NCBI RefSeq assembly: GCF_003945595.2 | Contig: NW_024104440.1 | Coordinates: 55,449 to 119,448, forward strand | Direction: 5' to 3' | DNA: 64,000 nucleotides | Source of the DNA: Pipra filicauda | Taxonomy: Eukaryota > Chordata > Aves > Passeriformes > Pipridae | Made by a program: the position numbers and the translations under genes | The notes under the pieces: model-generated | Databases searched by the model: none | The model's input: only the letters and a program-made list of their open reading frames with translations | What the model was told of the DNA's origin: nothing | Shown: piece by piece, positions 49,461 through 62,941 of the stretch | Numbering within the stretch: the stretch's first letter is position 1 | Layout of the letters: each line of letters opens with the position of its first letter

Positions 49461-52400
49461 GCTTTGTGGCAGTGAAGTAATTTCTAAAGCATGAGAAACT
49501 AGCAACTGGTGTAATAATGTCTGTGCTCACAAGACTTTGTTAATCTCTTTAACATTGCATTAGCATTCTGTTGTACATATTTGGGTGGTTTTCACTGTGT
49601 GACAGCTTTCACTTGACAGTTACTGAAAGGACTTTGTCAGAGTAAAACCAAACTAAAGAAGGGAGACATAAAGCTCTGTCAGCTTCACCTGCACTTATTA
49701 AGAAGCTTCTAAAACTTCTTGCATGGCACAAAATTAAAACATAAGGATAGGGTGATATCTAAGCATGTCAAACAGCAAAATGCAGGGAATTTGAGTTCTT
49801 CATTCATTTTTTTCAAAGCATTTTGATGAAATTCTGTGGCAGGCTGTGTCTAATCCCATCTCTCTGCTAATACTCTTGCCATTATAGCATCAAGCTGAAG
49901 ACCTGAGCAGTCTTGCAGGAGCTCATCAGGGAGAGCCAGTCAGGAGCTGCATTTCTCAGCCTCTCTCAAGCCTACCTTCAATAGGCAGCAAAGACTGAGG
50001 CCTCATTTAGTGCACATTGTCACTGACCTAAACTGCTGTTTTAGTATTGATTTCAGTGGAGCAAAACAAGGCCCTTGCAGCTCTAACTGCAGCTATAATA
50101 TATGGAAACTGGATAGTTACAGCTGAGGGCAAAATTAACTCCAGTATTTGGAGAGAGGGAGAAAGTTGTACATTTGCAATTATGAGGAACCAAAAATATT
50201 TTGAATTAGTCACAGGACATTCAATGTCTTAATAGCACAATTTAAGATTCTAGCATAAATAAATTCTGTTCAGAAATTTGTATGCAAGACAGCAGCAAAT
50301 AGGCTGAGCTAACAGTCCTCTAGAAATATTAGCATTCTCACTGGTCTCAAAGGGTAGGTCATGTACAATTATGTGTTTGTGATAAACCACTATTGAAAGC
50401 TGAATTGGAAAAATAAGGTAGAAGATTATTTCATTGCTAACACAGGACTAATTTTATATCCAAAGCTGAACATCTATTTTCTGTAAGTGCCTCGGGTATC
50501 ACTGGTTCAGTTAGAAAGGCAGAGAAGCTGGACATTTTGAGCAAACCCTTAGTGGTATTCCATGACTGATTTCTGCTTTTGTCATACATTTTCAAACACA
50601 AGGTGTAAGAAATACTTCTGAATTCAAACCTACCCTTATCAGAAGAGAGCACTGTTTGTTCTATTCATCACTCAATTCATGTGTAAGGAGAAAACTCCTA
50701 CTACGGTTTTGCAGAGTTCCAAACACAACAATCTGAAAAAACTATTCCCAATGTCATGACCTTTTGCACAGAACTGATGTTTATTTATTTACTTTTATAA
50801 ATTTGTATATGTTCAAGTTTTCTGCAATCTTGAAATAGCTCCAAGCTATTTCTCCAATTTTTCAATCACAGTCTCTACATTTAGGCACCAGTGCTTAATT
50901 GAGCATCTTGTGTTGGTACTTGAGCAATTTAAATGATGGCACACAGATTGTCACCATGCTGCAACTGCTTTGAAATTCACTTCCCACAAACATTTTTGTT
51001 ACTAAATAGAGTTCTTGGTCTTGCATCAGTACTCAAAGGGCATCCAATCTCCCTGTAGCCTGTGAGATAGAACTCCAGCTGAATAGTCACAGAATGATTT
51101 AAAAATAATTATTTAAGCAGTCCATTGTATGATGGAGCACAAAGTAGGATCAGATCAAGAACTGAATGTGCAGTTCCCCAGTGTCCTGAAAGCCCTTACT
51201 AACAGCAATTAGAAACTCTGGCAGCAGCAAATGGCAAATGTGATTAAACTTAAATGGAAACAATTTTATTAAACTGAAGATCTGATTAGCAACTGAACCG
51301 CACAATGCAGATTTTCCAGCAGGAGTTACAATACTACCACAGTCTATAATTTAATGCTGAAATGAGTTAATTCATTTCCCCCTGTGAATGATGTGGCAAA
51401 GAATTTTTTTTTTTTAAACCAGAGGTGTCCATCTTCAAAATAATTCCTAGTGGATTTATTGTTGCTATTCACTAGGCTGTGTTGGAAATGACATAGATTA
51501 TTAGGAAAGAAGGCAGATGGCAGCTCATTCACACCGATGGCTTCTCTTGTTTAAGGAACTCCTGGGGTAGGTATAGCAATAGGTATTGCTGCCCTTCCAT
51601 TCTCTGTGATGATATTACAAAATGTCCACAGTTTACTTCCAGTATTTTTCCTTCCAAATTGTCCAGCAGAATTAAAGGACAGTCCCTGTTTGAAAGCTGT
51701 AAGAAATTGAGAGAACACATGCAAAATTATTCCATAAATTCCTTGCTTGTTTGTTTTTAAGCTGTTTGCGTGTTCTGAACTATCCAGCCAAGGTGTGACA
51801 AACAGAGACAGAATATCTTAGCCAATGTCTAGTACAGTCACTGCTTTTCTCAGCTCAGTCTGCACATCAGGCTCCCCCAGAGAATGTGATATGCGTTCAA
51901 CTCATGACACACCTGGAATCAAACTATTATGTAAGAAACCCCATGGATCTAAACCCACCATGCTCAGTTTTATGGAAGCAGTGAATGTAGGCACGGCTCA
52001 TGGACATGGGAAGACCTTGGTCTATGTATAAAAACCATTAAGACAAGATAATTCCTTCATTTGTAATTTCTAGGGATGTTATTGCTCAACTGCTCTTTCC
52101 AGGGCCATGTTTTATATAGTTGAGGGAGAGCTCTACAAAGAAAAGATTTTACCACGAAAGTGGGAGTTCAGCTAACACAGCACACCAATCTCTATGGATG
52201 TCTGTGGGTGGGTGGAAACAAAGTCCTGTTCACCATTTTCTATAGGAAGTGAAATGCTTCTGCAATCCATCAACAACATAAAAGGTATATGCCTTTTGAT
52301 GCTTCAAGGCTTGTTATCACAGTGCAGTGATGTAGACTTTGACATACTCTGCACTCTTCTTGTAGGGAATCCCATTTTTGGTTTGGGTTTGGGTGACAGT

Positions 52401-55400
52401 TGTTCGTTAGAATGGAATTTGAGAGGAAAGAATGGAGTATTGTGTGTGTGGTGTGGGGATGTCTGATCCTCACTCTGGGTTTGTGTCATTATAACTGACT
52501 CTTTTGTGAGGGAAACAATGTTCCTCTTCCACTGCCTTCCCAATTCCCCGGCCAGTGATGCAGTGCATGCAGTCCTTCTGCCACTGCTGCCTTGTGTCTG
52601 CTGCCTCTCCACTTCCCAGCATTTTCTATGGGAAAAGAATCTCGTTCCTCACTCGGAAAGCTGGGAACAAAGCTCATTAGGATCTTGGCAGCATGAATGA
52701 AGCTTGTCATTTAACATCAGATTTCACTACAGCCGAACAGAGGATACAAATTGTCAGATAGGGAACCAAACTAGTGCATTCTATATTTAGTCATCTTTTT
52801 TTCCCCCAATTTTAGCATATTTTTTGCATGTAAAGTAGAAGAGTTTAAAGCTCTCACTGAAGTGTTTTTGAAAGTAATTCCGTTTCTTCTGGATCTCCAA
52901 CTTTACTGTGCTGCCCTCTTTCTGCCAGACAATCCAAAGGTGCTTAAGGAAGTTAAGTGCTAGGGATAAGATGCAAGAGTTGATAAATGGCAACTCCCTT
53001 AACAAGGGAAATAACTTATATTTATATATTTCAGTTATTACAAGGAACGAGATGTTTATGTTTGTTCAGCTTGGGGTTTTTTTTGAGCATTTAGAATACA
53101 AGAAGTTATATGGACACCTATAGCTTAGAATAAATAGAATTTTGCAATTATTCAAATCACACTGAAATTAATCTTTTAAGAGTCTGAAGCAGCTTTTAAT
53201 ATTTAATTGTGAGTATCTGTAATAGTTGAGCTGCAATGAGACAATCTGCAGTAATGAGATTGATATCCTTGAAGTGATTTTCACTGATTTAACTAGATTG
53301 GATATGACTCATTTTATTTCAACTGCAGTTTAAACTCTGTATTTTTCTTGTGTGAGCAAGGCCTCAGAATTTAAAGTACACCAGAATGCAGTCTCACTCA
53401 GTTCAGCACATTCAACATCACTTGTTTTCAAATTGCATCTTTTTTTCTTGTGGGGTGGGGAGGTGTTAAATAAGTGCCAAGTCACAACACAAAACCCGTG
53501 GTTGTCATCTCTACAGTCTGGTAGGAATGAACCTGGCAGTGTGATTCTCGTGGGAGAATCAATGCAAAAGTCCTCTCTCTTCCTTTGTTTCTTGACAGAC
53601 ACACAGATTTTTCTCTGGAGTTTCCTAGGAGTGAAGCAGACTGTGCTCTGAGCTTAAGGCCTGGGTGTGCTCTCTTTAGGGTACTTTGCACCTGTGTTTT
53701 GTTGGAGCACAGGCTTCAAGTCCTTTCCAAACATACCAGTTTCACTGATGCAGTAAGTTCCAACTGCAAATAGTAGAACTGCTGTAGGAAAGCACAGCTT
53801 CGGTCCCTTATTAAACAAAACGTGTAAGTACAAAGTGTGTTAAATCATCAACTACAAAGCTGAGCACTTGCTAAAGAATGCTTGAGTTAAGCCTGTCTTT
53901 GGGCACCTCTTTTGTGCAATTTGGGGGACTGTATTAACAGTTCAGATGCCTTAGATGCCTGAAATGGAGTGGGATGAATAGAGGTCTAAAGCAGTTTCAG
54001 CTGATTACCTGCTTGGCTGCGGCTCCTGCAGCCAACAGTGCAGAAAAAGAACTGTAGCAAAGGCAGCCTGACCAATAAGCCAACGTTTGAGGCTTATGCC
54101 AAAAGAAGGGTCACTGCAATTTTCCCTGCACGCTGGATCATTGCCTGAGGTCCGAGAGCTGGTGCTGTGTGGGCACTGCAGCAGGCTCTGCACTGTCAGG
54201 GCTGATCTCTGTGGAAGGAGAACAGAACAGTTGGTTCTGACTGAACAGGTACTTGAGCTGACTGAGAAGGGGAAGCAGAGATGTGCCATTCCCATTAGAT
54301 TTTTGTTAGCAAATAAGTACAAGTACTTTATACAAGTGTCTGTACTTACATCAGAACTTTATACAATGGTGATTGTTGTGTGGATGAGGAATGACATCAG
54401 AAAGGCTTAAGCCCAGATTATGAAAAGCTTGAAAAATTTCTGTAATGTAAAAAAATACACTCAGCCCATAATGCAACCTTGTGATTTTCTCACATGCCAT
54501 GCTGCCTCACTATTTTGGGTGGAAAATGCTTTCAGGTCATAACTAAGGAGTGTACTTATACAAATAACTTGATTTTTTTTAATAATTCCTGTAGGGCTTA
54601 AATTGATTTAGCTCATCTGTGGTCTGGGCTGTAGTGCTATCATCTGCTTTTGCTAGGGCATCACTGAAAAGGCCATGCTATTAATTTCCTACAGTCACCA
54701 AGCATTTAGAGTGGATAGCTTATTTGAAAAGATTATTTTAGCTATTTAGGCTTGGATACTGGAAGTGCAGCTCGTCCTTTTGCCTTCAGATGTTTTGTTG
54801 GACTGTTTCATGGAGTATTATTATTCTCTAACTCCTATGGTTAGAAACTGCATATGAGAGCTTTCATTTTATGATTAAACATGTGGAAAGGGTAAAGTAT
54901 TTCCCTATATACAAGATCTTTGCAATTGTTTTGTTAAATTGAAAAGGCATTGTGGTTCACTGGAATTTCTAAGTCTAAAGAGGCTTTTAATACATAAAGC
55001 CTAGTTTTCATGTTATTGAAGGGTTTTAAATGTTATATAAAACATTGCTAAGCAATTATGTCCTAGATACAAACTCAGCTTCCATGAACTACAAAGCTCA
55101 GTGTGTGTCTGGGTGCTGCTGGCTGCAAGGCATTATCTGGGCATGTTTGATGGGGAATTACATGCCCTAGAAAGAAAATTAATAAAGACATCTTCTTTCA
55201 ACCCTAAATTTTCTCCCTAGTTCGCTCTGTGATTAAAAAGCACATTAATATATGCAATCCTAACACCTAAAATCACACAGCCCATTTTTTTTTTTGTCGT
55301 GTCCAGGCCTTCAATAAATCAAGCAACTCAGGGGAGAGTTGTGGGAACCTCTGTATTATCTCTTCTTTTCCTGATGAGCTGGACCACAGTAAATAGGCTG

Positions 55401-56649
55401 TGTAGAGCTCTGAAAACCCAGCCTGTTTCAAAGGACCCTTTCAGCTGCAAGCCATTATGTCATCCCTTCTCAAGAGCTGCCCAGGCCTGCAGCTCTGTAA
55501 AAGCTCAGAGTGTTTGTCCTGGGTGGTTGGACAGAGTCCAGGACTTGGCCATGGCTTGGGATGCAGGGTGAGTGGAACATGCACAGAGCAGCTGCAGGTG
55601 AGAACCAGGGGGGTGTGTTGGACTTACAAAAGAATTCCTCTTGGGAGGACTTGTCAGTAACACTGGAAAAGTGAGAGGGTGCTATGAAAAAAAGTATTTA
55701 TATCACATCCTTTAAGAATCTAGGAAGATGTTTTTATGCACCCATTCTCTGTGAAATTATGAGCAAATTGTCACAGGATGTTGCGTTCTCATCTCCTGAC
55801 TCGGAGCATGTCTCCTGCAGTCCTTTGAGGGATCACCAGTGGAATGTAAAGCTTGCCTATAATAAGATCTGTGATGAAAAGTTGCTTCCCCCACTTTGTT
55901 CACTGTGGCATGGCTTTGATAAACATCCATCTGTGTGTGATACACAAATTCTTTTCTAAATTGCAAAATCTGTGGAGGCAAAGTTAAGTATTTTTGACCC
56001 TTAAGTTTCTTTACCCCTTTCTTATCTCTCCTTGAGTAAAACTTGCTTTTTTTTGATGAACATAGTTTATCATCTTCATTTAACTGGTGAATTCTCTTTT
56101 ATCTGCTATTGTTACTTAGTGTCATCCATAATGATTTTAGGGTTCAAAATACTGGCAAAAATTTCTTTTTTCTTTGGGACAAAAGGCGTAGCTTATAAGA
56201 ATGTGTATTTTTAGTATCCCTTTACAATAAAGTTTCTCCGAATTGCTGTATCTGTGGATGCAGTGTCCAGATTACCCTGTGGAATTTCCAAAGGGAAAGA
56301 AGGAGGAGGAAGGTTTTGTACACGGTTTCAGGAGAATGTCAGTGAAAGTTGAATAAACTGAGACTGAATGTCATTGGTAAATGACTGAATTGCTACCTGT
56401 GTAAATCCACTTGTGACTATGTTATACCCCACTTCAAACTGTTTATTTTGTATCTACTGGAGATTAATCACTGAGTTAATGTTCAGTTACACGTTGATCA
56501 AGGGGAAAGCAAGACTACAAATTAGCACCGAGATCAGCCGTGGTCAAATGGCATTTTGAATTATTGAGAGGCAGCTGCAACCACTTTCATTGCCTAGGAG
56601 GGTAACATTCTGCACTATTGGTGATCTGGAATGCCTTCCTGGTTCACTT

Positions 56650-56682
56650 TTTATTATTATTACTATTATTATAAATATTATT
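56650..56682. repeat. ATT trinucleotide microsatellite, interrupted
   Basis: TTATTATTATTACTATTATTATAAATATTA-type tract, about 33 bp. Confidence 0.85.
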
Positions 56683-57857
56683 TCATGGTCTTAAAGCAGG
56701 TCTCAAACTTTGATGTATTTAGTGTTGCTTTGAGAGAGGATTGAGGAGCTGTCAGAGTAATTACCGTGCAGGAGCTGCACAGTAATTTTCTGCAAATAGG
56801 TTCTTTAACTCACAACCTGTGAAAATCCTGTTGACAGCAGGGATCCTTGAAAGTATAAATTCCCTTCTGAACACATATTTAACGGTTTGAAGAAACAACA
56901 GCACCTTGTGGAGCTTCAGGAAGGCCCTGCCTAATGGAAATAAATGAGTGGTGCTGGGAGATGAAGCAGAACAAGGTTGTAGGGCCAGAGTTTGTCCCTC
57001 CCCTGGCTCCCATGGCTCTCCCACAGCACACCCTGCAGCCAGCCAGGGTTGTATCCTGTGGGATAGAGCTCAGGAAGAGCTCCTGTGGTTCCAGAGATGG
57101 GATGGCATGGGAACACAAGGTGGAGGAGGAAAGATGACTGAAGGATCCACAGCTAGGGTGGGAATAATATCTCATGGATGATGGAAACAACAAAGTGGAA
57201 TTAAGTTCAACTTTTATTGCCATGCCTCAATTATTAGTAGATGTCATAGACTAGTGTCTAATTAATAAAGGAGCTAAAGGGAAAGAGGGTGATGGTGGTT
57301 CTGCCATCCTGATGCAGATGGAAGGAAGAAAAATAGAACTGAGTTCACATATAGGGAATAGTTTGTATCTTCTGGAAGTATTCTATTTCTAGAAGTTTAA
57401 AAATTAAAAAAAAATAAAAAGGAGCACAAGTGATTTGGAAGATAAAACTGTTTTGTAACAAGCTAGTAGATGTGAGCAGCTACAAATTACTCTTGCTGCT
57501 GGGGAAAAAAACATCCTTGGAAATTATGTAGAAATTGATTTTAAAAGTAAAATGTGCAGTAAAGTAATAGTTGTAGGAATCCAATGAAATACTGCCTGTC
57601 CTAATAAATCTTTGCTGTCTATAGTTAGTATTTTGTTTGTCTTTTCTTTTGGAAGTTACATTTCAAATGCAAAAATAATTCTTCAAGTTGATGTTTTAAA
57701 ATGCAGTTTTACCTTTTCTTGATGCTTTTTTTTAATTGTTTTTTGTGAGCCTGAAAAGCCTAAATCGTGAGTAAAGGAATCTCATTTTTCACATAAGCAG
57801 AAGCATTAGTTCTAAGAAAACTCTTTGCTAGAAAGTGGAACTGTGCTTAAAACAGGG

Positions 57858-57929
57858 CAAGGAGCTGTCAAGGAGCTGTGTGACCTGCATGCAGCACTGC
57901 CATTATTTGGCAGCACTGCCATTATTTGG
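57858..57929. repeat. two adjacent small tandem duplications (11 bp and 19 bp)
   Basis: CAAGGAGCTGT is doubled at 57858-57879, and CAGCACTGCCATTATTTGG is doubled exactly at 57892-57929. Confidence 0.9.
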
Positions 57930-58077
57930 CAATTTATACAGAATAAAATAGGTAAGAGAATCTGCAGCTGTGTACGTCCATAATCATTAGTAGTGATTTT
58001 TCTTCAACAGGCACAGGAAATATGTTTAAATTATATTACTTAATAAATACATCTAATATAGCAGACTGAAGATGGGT

Positions 58078-58161
58078 TTTTTTATTTTTTGTTTGTTTGT
58101 TTGTTTTTTGTGTGTGTGTGTGTGTGGTTTTTCTGTTTTTGTTTTTTTTTTTTTTTTCTTT
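58078..58161. repeat. composite simple repeat: T-rich, (GTTT)n, (GT)n, T-run
   Basis: GTTT units from 58091 pass into GT dinucleotides at about 58,110-58,126 and then a long T-run to about 58,157. Open frames across it encode only Phe/Cys/Val-rich strings. Confidence 0.92.
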
Positions 58162-61100
58162 TGGGGAAGAAGGTATATATAAAAACGCTCAGTTACCTTT
58201 CCCCCCCACTCTGCAGGAGCACCTGTCCTGTTTGCAATTTTTGCACAGAGTTAACAATATTTCCTGCTGCACAGACAAGGCCTGGACACACCAGCTCCTC
58301 TGAGCTGTGTGACCTTTCAGCCAGAGGAGCAAACCCTCACAGACTCTGTATGGCAGTCAGGGACACTGCATGTGTACTGGCACACAGGTTCCAAACTAAT
58401 GAGAGGACAGGGGAGCCAGCATTCCAGCCTCTGGAGTTGAGCAGAGTTTGCTTTTCATTGCAGAACAAGCAGCAGCAGCTTCCCAACTGTTGAGCTTTCT
58501 GGCAGCAACGTGGTCTCTTGGCTTTTGCACAGGCACAGCTCTTTCTGCTATTCCTCCTGTGGTCACCCCAGTAACTAAACCCTGAGCACCAGCATGTTGC
58601 AGCAGGAACGTGCTCTGACACATGCCATGGAAGATAACTGGTGCACAGCCTGAGTAACAGCTGAGAAGAAATGAGCAAACACCTCAAAAGGTATCTCCGA
58701 GCCTCTGCTTAACAGACGGCAGCAGTCCTGTTTCCCAGGAACCCAGAGGGAATAGAGAGGGACAGGAAAGCAGCAGGGTGCTATTTACTTCATACAATTC
58801 TCAACCAGAATGTGATAACATGTATCTTAACATCCTTTGTACAGCCTCCCTTTCCCTGGGATATAAGCAAATGACTTCCTACCCCTCCGGTTCCCTTGTA
58901 GAGAAGACAGACAAATATTGTGAGAAGAGACCACAGATACCTCGCTGACTTCAGTAGTGGGGATTTGAAGGGGTGCAAAGTGTATCTTTACCATTTCTAG
59001 TACAGATATTTAAGTATCTCTTATCTGCTTCTCCAACTGCATGCAAGTTGCTATGGGCAATTCTTCTAAACCGAGGAAAATCCTGCCGTGGATTGCACTG
59101 CCACATTCTCCTGAAGTCTGAAGCTACCTGGATGTCTCCCAGGAGGTTCATTCATGCAGGGCAGCAGGCCCAGGGAGGCCCCAGGGAGATCCTGCCATGG
59201 GGAGCCTCATGCAGTGCCCAACTTTAGCAGCATGGTAAAGGTCAGGAGGTACACTGGTGCTCGTGGAAATACAGCTCTGACAGATAAGAAAAGCATAGAG
59301 GTTCCCCTCTCCCTCAAGTAGCACATTTCCTCATGCTTTCTCCAGGATCTTTCACCTGCTTCTCTTAGTGCTGCTCTTGTACTTCTGTTGTGAGCTTCAG
59401 CAATTTTCTGGGGGTTTAGCTCCCAGCAGCACCCTGGCCTTTCACTTAAAAGGACATCTAATGCTGTGTTGCAAATAAATGCATGGAAAAAGACCTAAAA
59501 GCTGATGCTCAAGTCCTTAAGTGTGCGGTGCTGCAGCTCTATCTTTTTGCACTATCATATTTCTCAGATCTGAATTTTATCTAATTCAAGGGGTAAAAGA
59601 TGGTGTTATGATTTCTAGTTGTTACCTGGGAAGCCTATTTACATTATCCTGAAAACTCAGAGCAGCTTTAAGTAGTATATCCTGCAGCTTCCAAGGAGTC
59701 AGTTTGCTTTTGCACAGCTGCTGAAAAAGCAGAATTCCAATTGCAGTGTTGTCAGCTACAGTCCTGACAGGGCTGTTATCACCCATCCAGCTTTCCCTGG
59801 ATAATTGGGAATTCAATGCAGCTCTTGCTGAAGAAAGAGTTTTTTGAGTTGCACTGAGATTTCATGAATGCTTCAGAAAACCACAGCTAAAAGCATCCAG
59901 TGTGCTTGTACTGAAGCAAAGACAAGCAGGTTTCGTTCTTTCTTTTCAGGTCAGTGATCCCCAGAATAATAATGTATGGTTGAACACACAGCCTCAATTC
60001 CAGAAGGATGATACTGCAGTTTAAATGTTTAACACTACAGCATTACAAATTCTAGCCTCCACATAGGGCTGTTGTTACCCAATTAAAAAAGCCCAGCAGC
60101 AGCAAGTTAACACAGCAGTGTTTATTAATAAGTAAATTCAGTCCCTCCTACGAAAACAAAACTGATCAGTGCTTCCAAAAAAAAAGAGAAATGTTTGAAT
60201 CTATGTAATATTTCATATCTGCATCCATTGTCTACCCATAGTGAGGGGGGGAAGTAAATGATGCCCGGTGAGTAGATTCTTCATGATCTGTGCCAGCTGT
60301 CTCCTGCTCTACAACATCGCTCCCTTCTGGCACACTAATCCTGCAAAACTCTGAATGTGGTGGAACTCAGCTTGGTGGGCAACTCCAAATCTGCCGCAAC
60401 CTTATTAGCCTGAATTTGGGAAATTGGTAAAAGTCTTTGGAGGAAATTTATACCTGTTATTAAATCAGGGAAATTGGATACTTTTTTCCCCTGTGATTTT
60501 TAAACTGCGACTTGCAGCATTGCAAGCTGACTGCTCCCTCTGATGGTTTCAATATGCTGTCAGGACTTCTGAAGTCAAAACCTGATGGGGAGAGGAAAGT
60601 AGTATTTCATAATATCTATCCTTTTTTTCTTCTATTCTTGACCCAGAATACAATAGCTGACCGGCAGAGGGGTGTTGCACCACCAGCTGCAGTTGTATGT
60701 TTTTTCCTGGAACACTGGAATCAGCCCATCCCTTTGAGCATTTCTAGAATGCTGAGTCTGGAACCTCCTGAACTCTGTGGCTTTCAGGAATGTCTGTAAT
60801 TGAGCTGTATGTGTACAAAGTGTTTGGAGATTCTTTATGATAATTCCCAAAGAATGAATCCTGTGCAATTTCTGAAATAATAATTCCAAATATACTGAAT
60901 TCTTGCAGTCAGGTTATCAAATTAGAAAAAAACCTCAAAAGCCTGAACCTGTGGCAACAATAAGACTTGGCAGACTTGCTAGGTAGACACAGATCTCTGA
61001 TCTCAGTCTGATGTAGGCCTCTTTCTTCAGGGAGTGCACAAAGTAAAGTGGTAAGGAAACACAATTCCCACTGATTTAGTTTAAAAGACACTTCATTAAT

Positions 61101-62091
61101 TTTCATTTTTCTCCACAATAACTAATTGACTCACATTAAATGGGACTTTTCCCATTACCTCCAAGAACAACAAACAATTCAGTCTGTAAAAAAAGCTGAC
61201 CTAAACCCACACTTTTATATAGCACTGCAAAAGATGTCCTGTGGGAACAGGCTTGAACCGGAATAAATACAGTATTTGCTCTATGCCTTGCATGCAGAGT
61301 CTGCAAGTTGATTCATTACTATAATAAAAAGATATGCTGTCATTTCTTAGAATGCTCATGGTAGGGCACTCAGGATAAAAATTAAATGTGCCAGCAGGAG
61401 TTTAACCAATTTGTCCATTTTAATTCATTTTCTTAGGTATATTTCACATTCATAACCGATTTGAAAAATATTGACAGGCTGACAGTGAATTAAAAAGTAT
61501 GTTGCACTGCCATTATTCCTTTACATGGGGCAATTAGATGCTGATTTCACACTGATTTAACATTGCTCTTCTAGGCTGCTCTCATAACTGACAGTTCTGC
61601 CTTTCCTCTGGTATCCAAACCCAGCGTCTGAACTAATCAGGGATGGCTGCACATTGGACAGTTTGGGCATTCTGGAACAAAGTAGGCATATTCCAACTCA
61701 GAACTAAACAAAAAGGGAATGTGTTAACAGCATCACATGGAGTTATAGGTCCACACATACTGATTTATAGAAGATAAAATAAAATGCCTGGTTTTCTAGA
61801 CCAACTTTTCATCTAATATTTCAAGTTCTCAGTATAGGCAGCATATTGATACTGTTGCCAACAGTTACCAGTAACTTCATGGAGCAATATAACTTCAAAT
61901 AAGATGGAATACCAAAAGGAATTTTGTGTGCCTGAGTAAAAGATTTTTCTGATGGGCATTTCCATTGCACACTATGGAAATCTGTGCTTGAAATGGAGAC
62001 ATTGCATGGATGTGTAGCTCCCACTTCAGTGCTGGAATAATTAATGCAGATTATATTTTTTATATATGCCTGTGTGTTATATAAGGTGTTT

Positions 62092-62110
62092 GGGAGGGTT
62101 GGAGGGAGGG
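62092..62110 (+). other. canonical G-quadruplex motif
   Basis: Four GGG runs with loops A, TTGGA and A within 19 bases, followed shortly by another G5 run at 62119-62123. Confidence 0.7.
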
Positions 62111-62853
62111 TGAGTTTTGGGGGTTTTATTATTTTTAATGAACAATTTGTATAACTTCTACCTCTGCACCTGGGTGATTTTTAAATTGGTCTTTTTACCT
62201 TCTGTTTTTTTTAAATGAAACACTAATAAATAATGGACTGTCCCGTTCCATCTGCTCAGAACACAATCCCATAGTAATCATCTGCAACAGAAGAAATTCC
62301 ATATTCTCTTCTTATTGATTCATCTCCTCTTGCAGCTGTGGACTTGGCTTTCCCAGGTAGTTTGCTGGAGGTCACCTTTGTGGGCTCTGAGTAAGGGCAA
62401 TTAATCTTAGTCAGTGGAATTACTTGCTCTGTTACAGAGCAATTCAGTAAAGGAATAGGAATCTAAGCTTGGATATTCTGACTGCCAATGTTTAATTCTA
62501 CCAGCTGTCCCCTCATATAGCTTTCTTATTTTCAAGTACTTGGGTGGTTTCAGCTATTTTCTCCAAGTCTGTAAGAAGCCCCGATCTATGCCTAAGAGAA
62601 ATTACTACTGGAATAAAGCCCAGGGGTGCAAAGTAGAAGTTGGGGGAGTGATGGTTGTAAGCAATGTTATTGCTTCGCTCTCACAAAGAGCCCTAACCTT
62701 GTGTAAAATGAAATTTAGCCCGAATTTTCCACAGTCTCTTTAGTTTAAATGCCAAAAAGAGTGCCTTTAGCGTATATCTGTTTCTCTGTAGCACTGCTGA
62801 GCACTTTCTCAAGTTCTGTAGAGCTGTTAACCTTAAAATAATTTTCTTCTAAG

Positions 62854-62941
62854 CATCATTTCCTCTTCACACCCGCTACGAGCCGGTTCACAGCTCAGAG
62901 CACTGCCTGTTCACTGGTCCACTGGAGCTCACTGTGCTCAG
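62854..62941 (+). other. candidate noncoding exon on plus strand
   Basis: The acceptor attttcttctaag (AG at 62852-62853) and the consensus donor gtgaga (from 62942) flank 88 bases with three CpGs in an AT-rich region. LITAF is expected downstream on this strand and is known to have alternative 5' noncoding exons, so this could be one. That is inference only. Confidence 0.22.

Larger units (their letters stand above)
45757..62853. other. intergenic, about 17 kb, no gene recognised
   Basis: AT-rich DNA with simple repeats (listed separately), several small tandem duplications and a purine-rich tract at about 47,258-47,299. Open frames up to 134 codons occur on both strands without recognisable domains, at a density expected by chance. 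Regulatory sequence or noncoding transcripts cannot be judged from sequence alone. Confidence 0.55.

Noticed and set aside
58089..58493. 134-codon open frame beginning with a Phe/Cys/Val-rich stretch
   Set aside because: Its start is the GT/T simple repeat; the remainder has no recognisable domain.
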